A DNA stretch of 64,000 bases from Shiraia sp. slf14 (Eukaryota; Ascomycota; Dothideomycetes; Pleosporales; Shiraiaceae): assembly GCA_000498155.1 (NCBI GenBank), contig AXZN01000045.1:310001-374000 (forward strand), given 5' to 3'. A program made the translations under genes and the position numbers. This document shows positions 1 to 10,260 of the stretch, one piece after another. Positions within the stretch are counted from its first letter, which is position 1. Each line of letters begins with the position of its first letter. The notes below the pieces were generated by a model. The model did not search any database. It saw nothing but the letters and a program-made list of their open reading frames with translations, and had not been told where the DNA came from.

Positions 1-583
1 ATCCACTCCGCCGCCGGCACCATCCTCTACTCCTGGGGCGACGACGAATCCCAATCCACCGACCCCAACATGAACTTCCTCAACCCTGCCTACGACGGCA
101 AGCGCGGCCCCGTCGGCGACTCCGTCTACAAAGAGTACATCCCCGCCCAGGACAACACCAACATCAAAAACGTCGCTGGCAAGACCGTCGCCGCCATGGC
201 TGCCGTCGGTGGCCGCAAGTACATTTCCCAACCTGCTGTTGGCCTCTACCCTACGAGCGGTGCTAGCGACGATTATGCTACCAGTAGGTTCTGGGCAAAG
301 AGTGGTGCGAATAAGGTATGTTTACATCTCACATCCCATATCCTACATCTTAAACCTCAACTCCTTACCACACATCCAACACACCCCATATCCTGAATCT
401 TTCTCAAAGTCAAATTGTATTTGATGCTAAATTTTTGGGAAACAGGTCCACGGCTTCACTATGGAATTCGGATACTCGACAAACTTCTACCCAACATCCA
501 GCGAATTTAATCAGAACTTGCTCGATACCGCGGCGGGCTTTATGGATTGGTCGCTTGCGGCTATTGCTGCGGGGTTGGATTAA
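1..583 (+). CDS. Zinc carboxypeptidase, family M14 (3' part only)
   Basis: The reading frame is open from base 1 and the gene starts left of the window. Exon 1 ends at 315 with a GTATGT donor; the intron runs 316-445 and the last exon 446-583 ends at TAA. Visible C-terminal M14 features are an HSAAGTILYSWGDDE stretch, which fits the HS substrate/zinc-region motif and the strand after it, and a TMEFG segment whose Glu fits the general-base Glu of metallocarboxypeptidases. These enzymes remove C-terminal amino acids from peptides, and fungal members are usually secreted. The signal peptide and the HxxE zinc site would lie outside the window. Nothing visible is broken. Confidence 0.75.
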
Positions 584-927
584 ACGACGAAAGAAGTGAA
601 GAGAGAAAAGGGAAATCTTTTGCTTTTTGAGATCTTTTTTGGGTGGAGAGAGTAAACTTGGGTGTATATATTTAGAGTGATGGGTGTTCTTGTGGCGTTG
701 CGTGGGCGTGGTGTCGTGAGAAGAGCAGAGGAGTTGAAAGGTGAAGGTGTTGTGTATGGGATGTTGGGTGATGAGGTGATGATTATGAAAAGCAGCGAGC
801 GAGAGATACCACTGTTGATTGAATGAAATGAAATGAAGAGTTATTACAAACTCAGTGACGATAAATCTGTAAATTACTTATGTGAAAAGAAGTAGTTACA
901 AACAAAGATGTGGATAAAGTTACAGTT
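584..927. other. Intergenic, convergent 3' flanks
   Basis: This stretch lies between two convergent genes. It holds no credible ORF or repeat apart from a short ATGAA-type run near 820-840. It is probably 3' UTR of both neighbours. Confidence 0.5.
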
Positions 928-2542
928 TTAGAAAGTCTGAGGTTTCCCACTCCTTTGCCGTTGAATAATCCGTCGTAAAGGCGAGCCTTGTGAATTCACT
1001 CTTGCTCTTGAGCGCTGGACATTCTTGTCTCGCTGCGTTTCAGCTTCGATCTCTTTTTGCGTGGAAATCGACGCCGTGCCTGAATTCCCCCAGATTTCTC
1101 GTTCGATTGCGCGGACTTCGCTATTTGATCTTAGTCTCACCAACGGCTTTTGAAAGTTGGCCTGTTCTGAGGTTGGAATCGGTGTTTTGTCGAATACATC
1201 CACTGTGAAATGTGGTTCGGCTAATACGTTATTCTGACGTTGCAAAATGCGGCGTAAAGGCGTGTTGTTAAATCGAGCCTTAATCTCTTCCAATCTGATG
1301 CGCTCTTCTTCTTGCTCGCGTGCAAGGCGCTCGGATCGTTCGGTTTGGCTTTCGCTGCGTGGGTCGAAGTATGCTTGTTGATGTTAGTGGTTGTTTTGAG
1401 AATGGAAGGTATACATGCGCTTCTCGCCAATGCTGGTCGTTTCTGTTCCGTTTACAGGGCCAGTGCTTGATGGAATGTGTTTGTATGCTGTGCATCGATT
1501 GTCCCAGATTGCAATGCTTCCGGCTTCCCATTTGAAGCGGACTGTGTGCTCATCGAAGGAGTTGATGTTGGATTCGAGAAGCGTAATTAAGTTGTCTGGA
1601 TGATGTTTAGCGATTTTTACATGGGGCCTGGGCGAGCTTGACGAACCTGATTCTTTCTTGTTTAGTTCGGGGAATGAGGTTACCGCGCCAGTGACGTAGT
1701 TGAGTGCTTTCAGTCCAGTTATTGGATGCGATCTGACGACTGGATGAAGTGTTTCGACTGGTGACCGTTCGGTTGGCAATCCTCGTAAGTCTCGGATAGA
1801 ATCATCTAGTAGTCTCAGTATCATCCTTTGAATAGACTTTTATAGCTTACATTGGAGGCGAGAAGTATGAGCAACTTGTAGCTCATCGACGAAGCGTTTA
1901 ACAGGTCTGCTCAATTCATCGTAAAGCCCATATTGTGATACCTTCAAAAATTCAGCATGCAAGTCTTACTTGGACTTGTTTACATCTTACCCAGGTAGTA
2001 TCGCCTCCTGATTCATTGGCTTTGAAGATCGAGAAGCTCGATGGATGTACTTCATAACTTCGATCCGAAACCCACTCACTACGTCTCCCTTTCTTGGAAA
2101 TTGAAACTTCTCCAAAATCTTCAGGTGTTGACTTTGTCTTGACTTGTCCTTGCTCTTTCTCGATGATGAATGCTCCAAGCTTGCTGTAGTGTTTCGAGAT
2201 TCTAATTTGTTCCTCTTTCGTAACATCTTGATTGCGAAGGAAAACTACGCCACGCTCTGAAACGAGAAGTGCAAGTTCATCTAATGCATGTAAATCTATC
2301 GCTGAAAGTTGAATACCAGAGAGCTCGGTGCCAATAGAAGTACTCAAATCCAACCGTGTGGCAGCAGAAAGCAACGAGCTCTTCTGGTGTTTGACATCTT
2401 GAAGATATGTATCTCGGCCACTCTTGCGCTCTGGAGAATCTGAACCATAAAACTTCTTCGTTTCGTCTTGCGATGGACTGCTGGTAGTGCTGGAGTAGCC
2501 AGAGTCCGACGAGGTCAACCTACGCGATCGATGAAGAGCCAT
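928..2542 (-). CDS. TauD/TfdA-family dioxygenase-like protein, probably catalytically dead
   Basis: The model has four exons: 2542-1991, 1941-1851, 1805-1419 and 1373-928, giving 491 residues. An in-frame ATG at 2686 would add 48 residues; I prefer 2542 because the extra segment looks like leader. The protein has a Ser-rich N-terminus (about 1-60), then a TauD-like jelly-roll core with SERGVVFLRNQ, ANESGGDTTW, HPITGLKALN, IWDNR and IGEKPYFDP. The last motif appears only if the third intron uses a GC donor (GCATGT at 1418). The family uses Fe(II) and 2-oxoglutarate to hydroxylate sulfonates and related compounds. Here the HxD motif reads V158-S-D160, the distal His position reads Tyr322, and the 2-oxoglutarate Arg position reads Glu336. 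These substitutions are seen directly. That they abolish catalysis is inference from my recollection of the family consensus. A basic C-terminal tail of about 140 residues follows. Confidence 0.7.
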
Positions 2543-2686
2543 ACTATTGTCCAGATCACCCAGAAGAAGATAAGGCGAAGGTTCGGCAGTACTAATTGAT
2601 GCTTGCGATGCAAGAATAGTACAAGAGTTGAACGGTTCCTCGGACGCGAATGCTTTTCTATGAAGATTCCAGGAGGTTAATAGCAT

Positions 2687-3890
2687 ACCCCATCAGTTTG
2701 AGCGAAGAGGTTCGCGACTTAGGAAATGGCCAATATATGATAGGACAAGATCTCAGTACTAGTAGTGTTGATAAGCCACGATTGGCAGTGAAGTTGCCTG
2801 AAAACATTGTTGTGATTGGCCGAATGAGCGTGGAGCATCGCGCAATCCATGGCGGGGATGAGACCATCCCGAGGTTGTCACGACTGGCACCTCACCACTT
2901 CTTTGCATCGCATTTAGTAGATAAGTGAAGAGAGGGTGATGGCAATTTTTATTGAATATCTTAAATTTTCAAATAAGTTGGCAAGGCAGTTTGAGACTGA
3001 GCTGGCGAATTTCCAGACAAACCTTGATATCGAATCTAGCTGGCCATGCCTAGTACTTCAGATGTCAAGTCGATAGGGAGCTGCTTAGGAAACCAACATT
3101 GAATTTGAGCGTGAGCAGATTCGAGATTCAATCCAATCTTATTGTAAGTACTTACAATGATAATGTTGTTTTGCAGATACCATTTTGACTTGCTGTGCAG
3201 CCCAATAAAGCAGACATGTTCACTTATATGGTTACATGTTTGACTCGATGCAGATATATGCAATAATCATTTGAAGAAGGGCCAGATTTCTACTGAAATC
3301 CTGGTGTATAATTGGAAGCGTAGAGATTTAAGAAATTGCAACTCTGAATTGTCAATGATGCCAACACGAAGGGTATCCATATGCATTCGGAAGTATCCAA
3401 CGGTCTTCAGCCACGCTGTGTCAGATTATACGATTGACTAGCCACCACAACATGATCTTTTTCGATGTTCATAAGTATTCCTCTGAAATAAGGCAATCCA
3501 TGCCAAATCCTTACAGCCCAATCAAGTGTTGTTAGAGTCGATCTTCGTAATTTAGATATAACCCTTCAGTATGCCCTTGTGATAGGGAGTCGCTTGATTT
3601 AGGCCACCCTTACATAAGTTGAATACGCCCTACGGTTGTACGCCTTACGCCGCACCCTTCTATTACAGCTGGAATTGCGGCACAGTTGACTTTCCAGTCA
3701 CTTAGCCTCTATGAAATCTGACGTGGCGCCACCCAAGTTCAGATATAACCACCACAGCACAGCGCATAGCCATAGCTGGTTCAGTTTCATATCCGATAAC
3801 TGACTTTCCATTTCCTATTTAGAACCACAGATAATTTCGGCAGAAAAACTCTTCTGCTTTTACCTGCACTTTCCGCAAATCAATTCAGTC
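2687..3890. other. Intergenic, no supported gene
   Basis: About 1.2 kb of mixed-composition sequence. Only short ORFs without recognisable motifs are present, and I saw no repeat or RNA gene. It contains the upstream region of the dioxygenase-like gene. Confidence 0.5.
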
Positions 3891-4355
3891 ATGTCGCAAC
3901 TTCTCAGCTTCTCAATTCGATATCTGAGCACTTTCGTCTCAACCACCACGTTTCCCGCCATAGCACTCATACTCCTGGGGGTAAAGGTCCTATGTCTTAT
4001 TCCCTTACTTCTTCGTTGGACTTCCGCTTCAAGCCATAAAGTCCTGTTGTTTCGGGGCGCTGAAGATATGATCCCACTCACAATGAATACCAAAAGTCAT
4101 GGTATGATACTTTCCACATCAAAGCTTAGGAAATCGTGAGGCCTGACTCGCCATACAGCCCCAATAACGCGCACCGGAATCCATACCGTGGCAGTCCATG
4201 ATATCAATGTCGTGCGGCAGGTTTTAGGAAGTGATGTCAAAGTTGCAGATGGAGGACACGATGGAGCAAGAAGTGTGCTTTCGAGATCAGATCTGGTTAT
4301 AAGTGGGTGTTTGATTCCTGCGGGGACGTTAATACAGCTAAATGACTCTGTGTAG
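3891..4355 (+). CDS. Small hypothetical protein with one membrane segment
   Basis: This is a tentative two-exon gene: 3891-4101 and 4159-4355, with a GTATGA donor and a CATACAG acceptor. The frame stays open across the junction and gives 135 residues ending at TAG. The N-terminal 45 residues include a strongly hydrophobic stretch (about 20-42) that could be a membrane anchor or a long signal. The rest is polar and shows no family motif I recognise. The support is the intron with matching phase and a CT-rich leader, so it could be a chance ORF. Confidence 0.3.
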
Positions 4356-4987
4356 ACAAGGGAAATTTTGTGGTTTTGTGACTACTAGGGATGAACATTT
4401 ACATTCGCTTTCAACTTTTGTGGATAGCGCATCATGATTTCGAGAAGTATTTACAAGCATGTCTACTTTGTTCTCTTAGAGGGAAATCTCCAGTTCGGAG
4501 CTTGATTTTTTTGATGTTTAAAACGCAACAAGCCAGTCCATTATCCGCAGGGTGCGCTTCAGACTTCATCCCGTACGCATCTGACCAAGGAAATTCCGAA
4601 ATCCTTGGCCAAAGGGTTGGAAAGCACCAACCGGTGGATATACTCCGTATGCAGGCATCAGCGAGCCAGTGGCATGGCAAGAAGCCCAAAGGGCGGACCC
4701 AAGTGCATGGGTGTATGTTAGCTGAGAACCACGCCGCTCTCATGCTTTAGAAATGTAAGTAGGCATAAGGCTGCGAGCAGTAATTAATTCAGGAAGAGTG
4801 TTGATTCCTGTTGGTACTTTTGACTGAAGCTGTCTAATCACGGCAATCCGTGATGCTCACTGACACGACTCTGCACGTTCCCCACAAGCGCTTAAATTAG
4901 TAGGTCATAAGATGGTTGCGCATGGTGTGGCTACATGAGGTTGCATTCACCAAAATGGGGATGAGTACATCCCCTTGAATTATTGCT
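4356..4987. other. Intergenic, no supported gene
   Basis: A 119-codon open frame at 4391-4750 has a partner of similar length on the other strand. Neither shows protein-like motifs. This is probably 3' flank of the HET gene. Confidence 0.45.
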
Positions 4988-7273
4988 TTAGCCAAGGACT
5001 AGGTCAATGTCCTCCAATTCAAGCTGTTCCCAATCCTCCTTCCAAACAATCCCAGCAGCTCTGCGATAAGCAATGTTATTCTCCCATTCGATCCAAAGGA
5101 CATTGATTACTTCGGTAGTAAGGAAAGGTTTTCCATGGCGCGAAGCCTCTTCGTCCCAAGTTTTGTGATCATAGCGGGTCATGCTCACGGCGACAATCTC
5201 AATCTTGGAAAGATTATCATCTGTTGGATCTGTAGCTATGGCCATATTCATGGTCCCCTTCGTGATCAAGAAGGGCCCATGGTGATCTGATATGGGCGCA
5301 TCTTCAGCGAAGGGAAACCTTTCCAGCTGTTCTTTGAAATGTAAGTGGAGCCTACCAACTAAATATCCGCTCGAACAGTCATACAGAGCAATGATCCTGG
5401 TCATACCATGCGGTGTGCCGTCCGTTGTACTCCTGATCTTTCGACCTAGAACAAAACTGCGCTGTGTTCGACTGAACAGATATGGGGTTTGAATGGGCAT
5501 CGAAGCTTCTGTTGCGCTCGAGATTTGCGCAACTGAGAATGGGAAGTACCAATCGTTTGTCGGACCGTAGTACTTGTTGTGAATCATGTTCCGATGGCGA
5601 TACACACGGCCTCCACACCCTGCAGGGAATATGCGTGGCTCGCCTCTAAATGTGCTTTCGTCATTCTCCATATCCACTGCCGTCCATCCAGGTAGCTGTG
5701 TGATTCCACTTTTCCATTCATCACGGTGCTTGTACCAATTGGAATGGATGCACCGACGTTCGGACTCGCTCGCTATAGGTGACGAGGCAGTGTGCCACTC
5801 GACCATAGGATAGGTTTCCTCGATCATGGAACCTATGTCGTTTATCCTCCCCGCTTCTGCGCCAAGGTCCACTGACCCTTCCCATCCAACCCATGACCAC
5901 GATGGTAGATGGCCTGGCAGTAGTTGGACTTGTCTTGGTCGATCAGATGGCGTTCGGCGCTGAAGTTCCGTACTCGGCCACAGCGGTCTCCATGCAAGCG
6001 CTCGATGGAAGAACATCTCTGGAATTCCGAAAAGAAAACCGCCTTCAAAACAACGACTGAGCACGGCTAATAAACCAATGATTCCTGGAAGGATGTCTTC
6101 TGGGTATCGCAGATTCAAATTATTATACGTGCAAATGATGTTGCTGAGAGAGCTTAGTTCTGGAAATCCGTCAAGGCTTTCTACGAGTCGTGGTTCGATA
6201 TATGTGCCTATCTCTGCACCAGATGTGACCTCTTCGTGAATTTGCCGGTGTTGGCACTCCCAGTGCGCGGACTTTTCCAGGAAAAATAGCTTCCTCTTCG
6301 CCAATAGGCGTTCTTGAAATGTCCATGCCCGCGAGAAGTATGGGGTTCCTCCGTCAGTCAGAGAGAAAAGAAAAGTGTCCCGAACAATAATCTGTCGCGG
6401 TCCGAATGAGATAATTTTCTGCTTCAATGCTCTAGAATCAGATCCACCATGTAAGCCAACTATGCCGTCTTCAGCGTCTCCATCAGCAGCGATGATAGTC
6501 AGTGTGGCACTGGCGTAGATCGAACCCATCATTCTAAGCTGACGCGCAGTTTCTGTAGGATTGTCGTGACCAATACATAAGGCGTCAACCCACAAATACC
6601 TTTCATCTAGGTTTCTCGTTAGGAACATAGCATGGGTGAGTGAGGGTGGGATCTGCGATGCTATCTCTTGTGTGCGCAAGGCATAAGGCTCCCGAAGTTT
6701 CGCACTCATCGCAGCATCCACTTTGAAACCGAGATGATCTCCATATGTATAACTCAATGCAATGAAATTGGTATGTTCTTTACCAGGAACGACACACTCC
6801 AGCTCGACATCCACAAACCACGCTGGTGTCGTTGACCAGATCTTCATCGGGTTGTCGCACTTGTTGCCATGTGAGGTCAGACAATCGGCCTTCCACTGCT
6901 TAATTTTCGTCAGATCAACCCAGTCCGGGTCCATGATGTTGCCTTTTGCAAATTCTTCTGTGCTGTCCGCGCTCGGGCAGAGCAAGAGATTCCAATAACA
7001 TCCCCCCCATTCAAGTGATTCAGTCATCCCTACCTCTCCCACGCACTTTCCGCAGTAGAATCCCATGTCCTTCGAAGGGTGGTCATTATTATCCGTCAAT
7101 CCCAACTGGCAGTACTCTGTGAATTGCTTGACTAGCGATGCGTGTTCGCCACAGTCAAGTGCGCCTCGTGATTGAAAAGCTGAAATATGGATGTCCTTCT
7201 TTCGCACTCCTTGGAACATTTCCAGCAGAGCAATACATAGGTCACATGGCACAGCGCGTTCAGGCTCTGACAT
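4988..7273 (-). CDS. HET-domain (heterokaryon incompatibility) protein
   Basis: A single uninterrupted exon of 761 residues. The HET domain (PF06985) spans roughly 169-330. Its opening block reads FIALSYTYGD, where the common form is SYVWG. The central block YLWVDALCIGHDNPTE is classical, and the domain continues through MGSIYASATLTIIAADG. The N-terminal 170 residues hold several Cys/His pairs (for example CGKC near 74-77 and SHGNKC near 134) that may bind metal. The C-terminal 400 residues match the variable region usual in this family. Known HET proteins trigger fusion-associated cell death in fungi. The target here is unknown, and most HET genes in a genome have no proven incompatibility role. 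Confidence 0.9.
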   Translation of the reverse strand: MSEPERAVPCDLCIALLEMFQGVRKKDIHISAFQSRGALDCGEHASLVKQFTEYCQLGLTDNNDHPSKDMGFYCGKCVGEVGMTESLEWGGCYWNLLLCPSADSTEEFAKGNIMDPDWVDLTKIKQWKADCLTSHGNKCDNPMKIWSTTPAWFVDVELECVVPGKEHTNFIALSYTYGDHLGFKVDAAMSAKLREPYALRTQEIASQIPPSLTHAMFLTRNLDERYLWVDALCIGHDNPTETARQLRMMGSIYASATLTIIAADGDAEDGIVGLHGGSDSRALKQKIISFGPRQIIVRDTFLFSLTDGGTPYFSRAWTFQERLLAKRKLFFLEKSAHWECQHRQIHEEVTSGAEIGTYIEPRLVESLDGFPELSSLSNIICTYNNLNLRYPEDILPGIIGLLAVLSRCFEGGFLFGIPEMFFHRALAWRPLWPSTELQRRTPSDRPRQVQLLPGHLPSWSWVGWEGSVDLGAEAGRINDIGSMIEETYPMVEWHTASSPIASESERRCIHSNWYKHRDEWKSGITQLPGWTAVDMENDESTFRGEPRIFPAGCGGRVYRHRNMIHNKYYGPTNDWYFPFSVAQISSATEASMPIQTPYLFSRTQRSFVLGRKIRSTTDGTPHGMTRIIALYDCSSGYLVGRLHLHFKEQLERFPFAEDAPISDHHGPFLITKGTMNMAIATDPTDDNLSKIEIVAVSMTRYDHKTWDEEASRHGKPFLTTEVINVLWIEWENNIAYRRAAGIVWKEDWEQLELEDIDLVLG

Positions 7274-8264
7274 GAGTGCTAAGATGAACGGATGAGTATA
7301 AGTGGATAATATTCAAGGTGTTAAAAGAGTTAAGGTACAACAGTTACTTGCTGTGGTGATGATAGAGGGGGCCCTGCGCACCAATGGACCACCTTGTGAG
7401 TTAAATTTAGAACAAAACAGATGACCGTAAGACTCAGATTGAGCATAGCGCGCTTTCAAATACGAAGTACACTGACTTAATAACGTAATCTGCCAAGGTC
7501 TGCTGCGATCACCGCCCCCACACAGAGATCCTCTCGGGTTTTCCAAACACGGTACACTATGCTGCAAGAGTCTCGGAACAGGGACTCTCTTCATCGAAGC
7601 TCCATTTCGTAGCCTTGAACTCCAAAGAGATACTATAAATCGTGAATGTGTAGGGGTAAACATCTATAACTCAAATAAGTGTCAAGAACGAAACCCCTAA
7701 TAACAAGCTTAAGACCGCTGTTACTTTATACTTTGAATGCGACAATTGGTACAAGGCTGACTGACTTGCCGCATCACCGTGTCTCTACTCCTATATAATA
7801 GTTTTAGCACACTCGAGGTGCTAAAGAAGGGGATATCGTTCCAGCACGGCGGTTGTTCCGTTATGAGTGGATAGACATGAATTAATCACGCAAGTACCCA
7901 GCACAGTGGCGATCACGCATAGATCGGTCTATACACCAACCATCATAAGTATATACCGCTCATGGGCGATGACCTAGATTCCTGAACGTATGTAAAGGCC
8001 ACAATAAGTTTAAAGCAGTCCCAAACGACGACGGCAGCCTTCTGTCAGTTGAGTATCGACATTGCGATGAAGGCAATCGCGTCGCGAATTATGAGACCAG
8101 ACAACCACACTACCGTACTTTTTGGATACAGGCTGGTGTATCATCCCAGAAACTGTCGAGGTATACATGGCGAGGGAGGCTGAAAATCCAAGAGCATTTC
8201 GATAATCAGGCATAGTTACAAAGTCAAGGTACCTATGATTTTGTCCGCTACAAAGGGATGTACA
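7274..8264. other. Intergenic with a short perfect inverted repeat
   Basis: About 1 kb upstream of the HET gene and downstream of the APH-type kinase. It has no supported gene. At 7803-7825 an 8-bp perfect inverted repeat (TTTAGCAC / GTGCTAAA) flanks a 7-base ACTCGAG spacer, just after an A/T-rich TATATAATA stretch. Its function is unknown. Confidence 0.45.
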
Positions 8265-9623
8265 TCAACTTCCAAAATCCACCTCCACCTCCCCCTCCCC
8301 CTCTCCCCGAGAATCATACAACCCCCTCACCCTCCACTCCGGCCTAACCTCATTCCACTCCCCCAGCACCTTCTCCGCAGCATCGTAATCATCATTACTC
8401 CCAATCCCCGTAACCGCCAACCTACATATCCTCCTCGCGATCCGATACTCCTTCGTATACGCATATTTCAAATGCGTCTCACCCACCGCTTTCTCAAACG
8501 CATTTTTGATGGCTGCAAGGTCTGGATCTGCAGGCGTGACATGTGCAACAGCTTCATCTAGCTCCTCCCCATCATCATCATCGCTGTCGTCAAAGTCCCA
8601 CAGCCATGAGGGGGGCGTGCAATTCAGAAATGCAGGGGCGAAAATGGCTTCGTCCCAGTCGAGGATGCCGCTGAGGGTGGCGGTGGTAGGCGAGGTGGTG
8701 TGTGCGAGGAGGTTGCGGGGCTCGAAGTCCATGTGGGTGAGGGAGTAGGTTGTGGAGGTGAAGTAGCCGAGGGAGTGGAGTTTGTTGATGATGAGGGAGA
8801 AGCGGGGCCAGGGGTTTAGGGAGGCGCGGTGGAGGGTTAGGTCGTGGGCTTGTTGGCGGTGGAGTTGGGTTTGGAGGAAGGTGTGGATTGGGATTGGGGT
8901 GGAGGGGTCGTGGGGGGATGGGGGTGAGGAAGGGTGCGGTGGGTGATGGAGTTGGAGGATTTTCAGGGAGGGGGAGTTGTTGAAGACGCTTTCTGGGTCG
9001 ATTGTTCCTGGGCATGGGGATTGGATGTTTGACATTGCTTGTAATGCACTGCCGATGTCTCGTGCGAGTGAAATTTGTTGTGAAGTGTTCATTTTCGTAT
9101 ATACGTCTTGAACTGATTGGCCTGGAAGTCTAGGTTGAAACATGAAGGGGCTTCCAATTGGGTTGTTGTGTGAAAGATTGAAAGATGTGATCTCTGGTGT
9201 TGGAATGGGGAGTTTTCCGACAAACAAGAGGATGGCAACATTGTGCTCAACCCAGGTTTCTGCGGATCGTGGAATACGAACAACATATTCTTGCGCTTGG
9301 GCTTTGAAAAGTCTGAACCAGAAAAGCGATTCGAGAACTCGACGTGCGCACTTTTCTAGAAATGTTGCTTTGGTTTTGGAAGTGAAGACTTTGACACCAA
9401 TGACGCGGTTGTATGAGCCACCTGGCATTGGCGTCACTTCAAAGGCATCATCTGTGAGGCTGGGCCATTGATGGCGACATAGATCCATAACTTTGTTCTG
9501 GAAAGTAGCGAAAGGTTCATGCTCGAACATCTCAGTTGATGTTGTGGATAGTTCAGAAGAAGTGATAGATGCCACATCGTTGTCGAGGCTAGGCGTGCTA
9601 GAGTGTATCTTTGGCTCGTTCAT
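8265..9623 (-). CDS. Aminoglycoside-phosphotransferase (APH)-fold kinase
   Basis: A single exon of 452 residues. The N-lobe contains GGSYNRVIGV (about residues 69-78), resembling the APH nucleotide loop. The catalytic loop reads HMDFEPRNLL, which fits HxDxxxxN, and GILDWDEA supplies the metal-binding Asp. The C-terminal region has an acidic Asp/Glu run after SWLWDF, common in fungal members. The family phosphorylates small-molecule hydroxyls, and fungal paralogues are numerous with mostly unknown substrates. An antibiotic-resistance role is not implied. Some of the middle region (about 230-260) is Pro/Ser/His-rich and low in complexity. Confidence 0.85.
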   Translation of the reverse strand: MNEPKIHSSTPSLDNDVASITSSELSTTSTEMFEHEPFATFQNKVMDLCRHQWPSLTDDAFEVTPMPGGSYNRVIGVKVFTSKTKATFLEKCARRVLESLFWFRLFKAQAQEYVVRIPRSAETWVEHNVAILLFVGKLPIPTPEITSFNLSHNNPIGSPFMFQPRLPGQSVQDVYTKMNTSQQISLARDIGSALQAMSNIQSPCPGTIDPESVFNNSPSLKILQLHHPPHPSSPPSPHDPSTPIPIHTFLQTQLHRQQAHDLTLHRASLNPWPRFSLIINKLHSLGYFTSTTYSLTHMDFEPRNLLAHTTSPTTATLSGILDWDEAIFAPAFLNCTPPSWLWDFDDSDDDDGEELDEAVAHVTPADPDLAAIKNAFEKAVGETHLKYAYTKEYRIARRICRLAVTGIGSNDDYDAAEKVLGEWNEVRPEWRVRGLYDSRGEGEGEVEVDFGS

Positions 9624-9975
9624 GGCTGGCGGTCTTATAGGTATTTTACTGTGGCAATTTGAATGATGTGCAAATTACTGGAAGAGGGACATCGGCAATC
9701 TTATAGTCGATTCGTGAAGACGTTTGTAAACATGCTTGTGACGAGCGACAAACAAATTCAGTATCCAATCACTACGCGCAATGTGTTTCCAACATGAAGA
9801 CTTCAAACTCTTCGCAAGGAATTCACATAGGCTGGTATGTATTGAAGCCCTACATTGAGATCGACAAGCACATGATGTTAACAATTCTTTGAAGGTCCGT
9901 ATATGTGAAAGATTATTAAGATATAAGACAAAATCAGCAATGGTGGGTATATTAGAAATCAAGGACAACACCAGA
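9624..9975. other. Intergenic promoter region
   Basis: This lies between the divergent APH-type kinase gene and the small Cys-rich ORF. A bidirectional promoter is likely by position. I saw no specific motif. Confidence 0.4.
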
Positions 9976-10260
9976 ATGACACGCAAACTCGGATCGAAAA
10001 AAACGCACCATTGCTGGTGTGGCAAAACAAGCTACTGCAGAAAACACACTGCGCGCTGCACAAAACACCAAATGGACTACTACGCGCGCGGCAACTGCAA
10101 AGGTTGCGAAGGAGAAGAGGCAGCTGCTCTGCGCAACGAACGGAGAGAACGGCAGGAAGAGGGTGAGCGGGTGCTTGAAGAGAACAACCAAAAGAATGAA
10201 GTTACCAAACCTTGGTGCCCTACAATTAGGTGGAAGGACAGCAACGGCACGAAGAAGTAA
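9976..10260 (+). CDS. Small Cys/His-rich basic protein, hypothetical
   Basis: A 94-residue ORF starting at the ATG at 9976; the frame is open upstream to 9889 but that part looks like leader. Residues about 10-45 pack six Cys and several His (HHCWC, SYC, KH, RC, KH, NCKGC), a spacing that could form one or two small zinc sites. After that comes a charged helical segment rich in Glu, Arg and Asn. There is no signal peptide, so it is not an obvious secreted effector. The family is not recognised. The regular Cys/His spacing and sharp switch to a charged helix argue for a real protein, but an opposite-strand ORF overlaps. Confidence 0.45.
   Translation: MTRKLGSKKTHHCWCGKTSYCRKHTARCTKHQMDYYARGNCKGCEGEEAAALRNERRERQEEGERVLEENNQKNEVTKPWCPTIRWKDSNGTKK

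Noticed and set aside
928..2542. TauD-like gene as the cluster's HxnY dioxygenase
   Set aside because: HxnY belongs to the isopenicillin-N-synthase-like branch. This protein is of the TauD branch, lies 40 kb away and seems to lack iron ligands.
4391..4750. 119-codon ORF between the small membrane protein and the HET gene
   Set aside because: No motifs, an equal-length antisense ORF, and no splice support.
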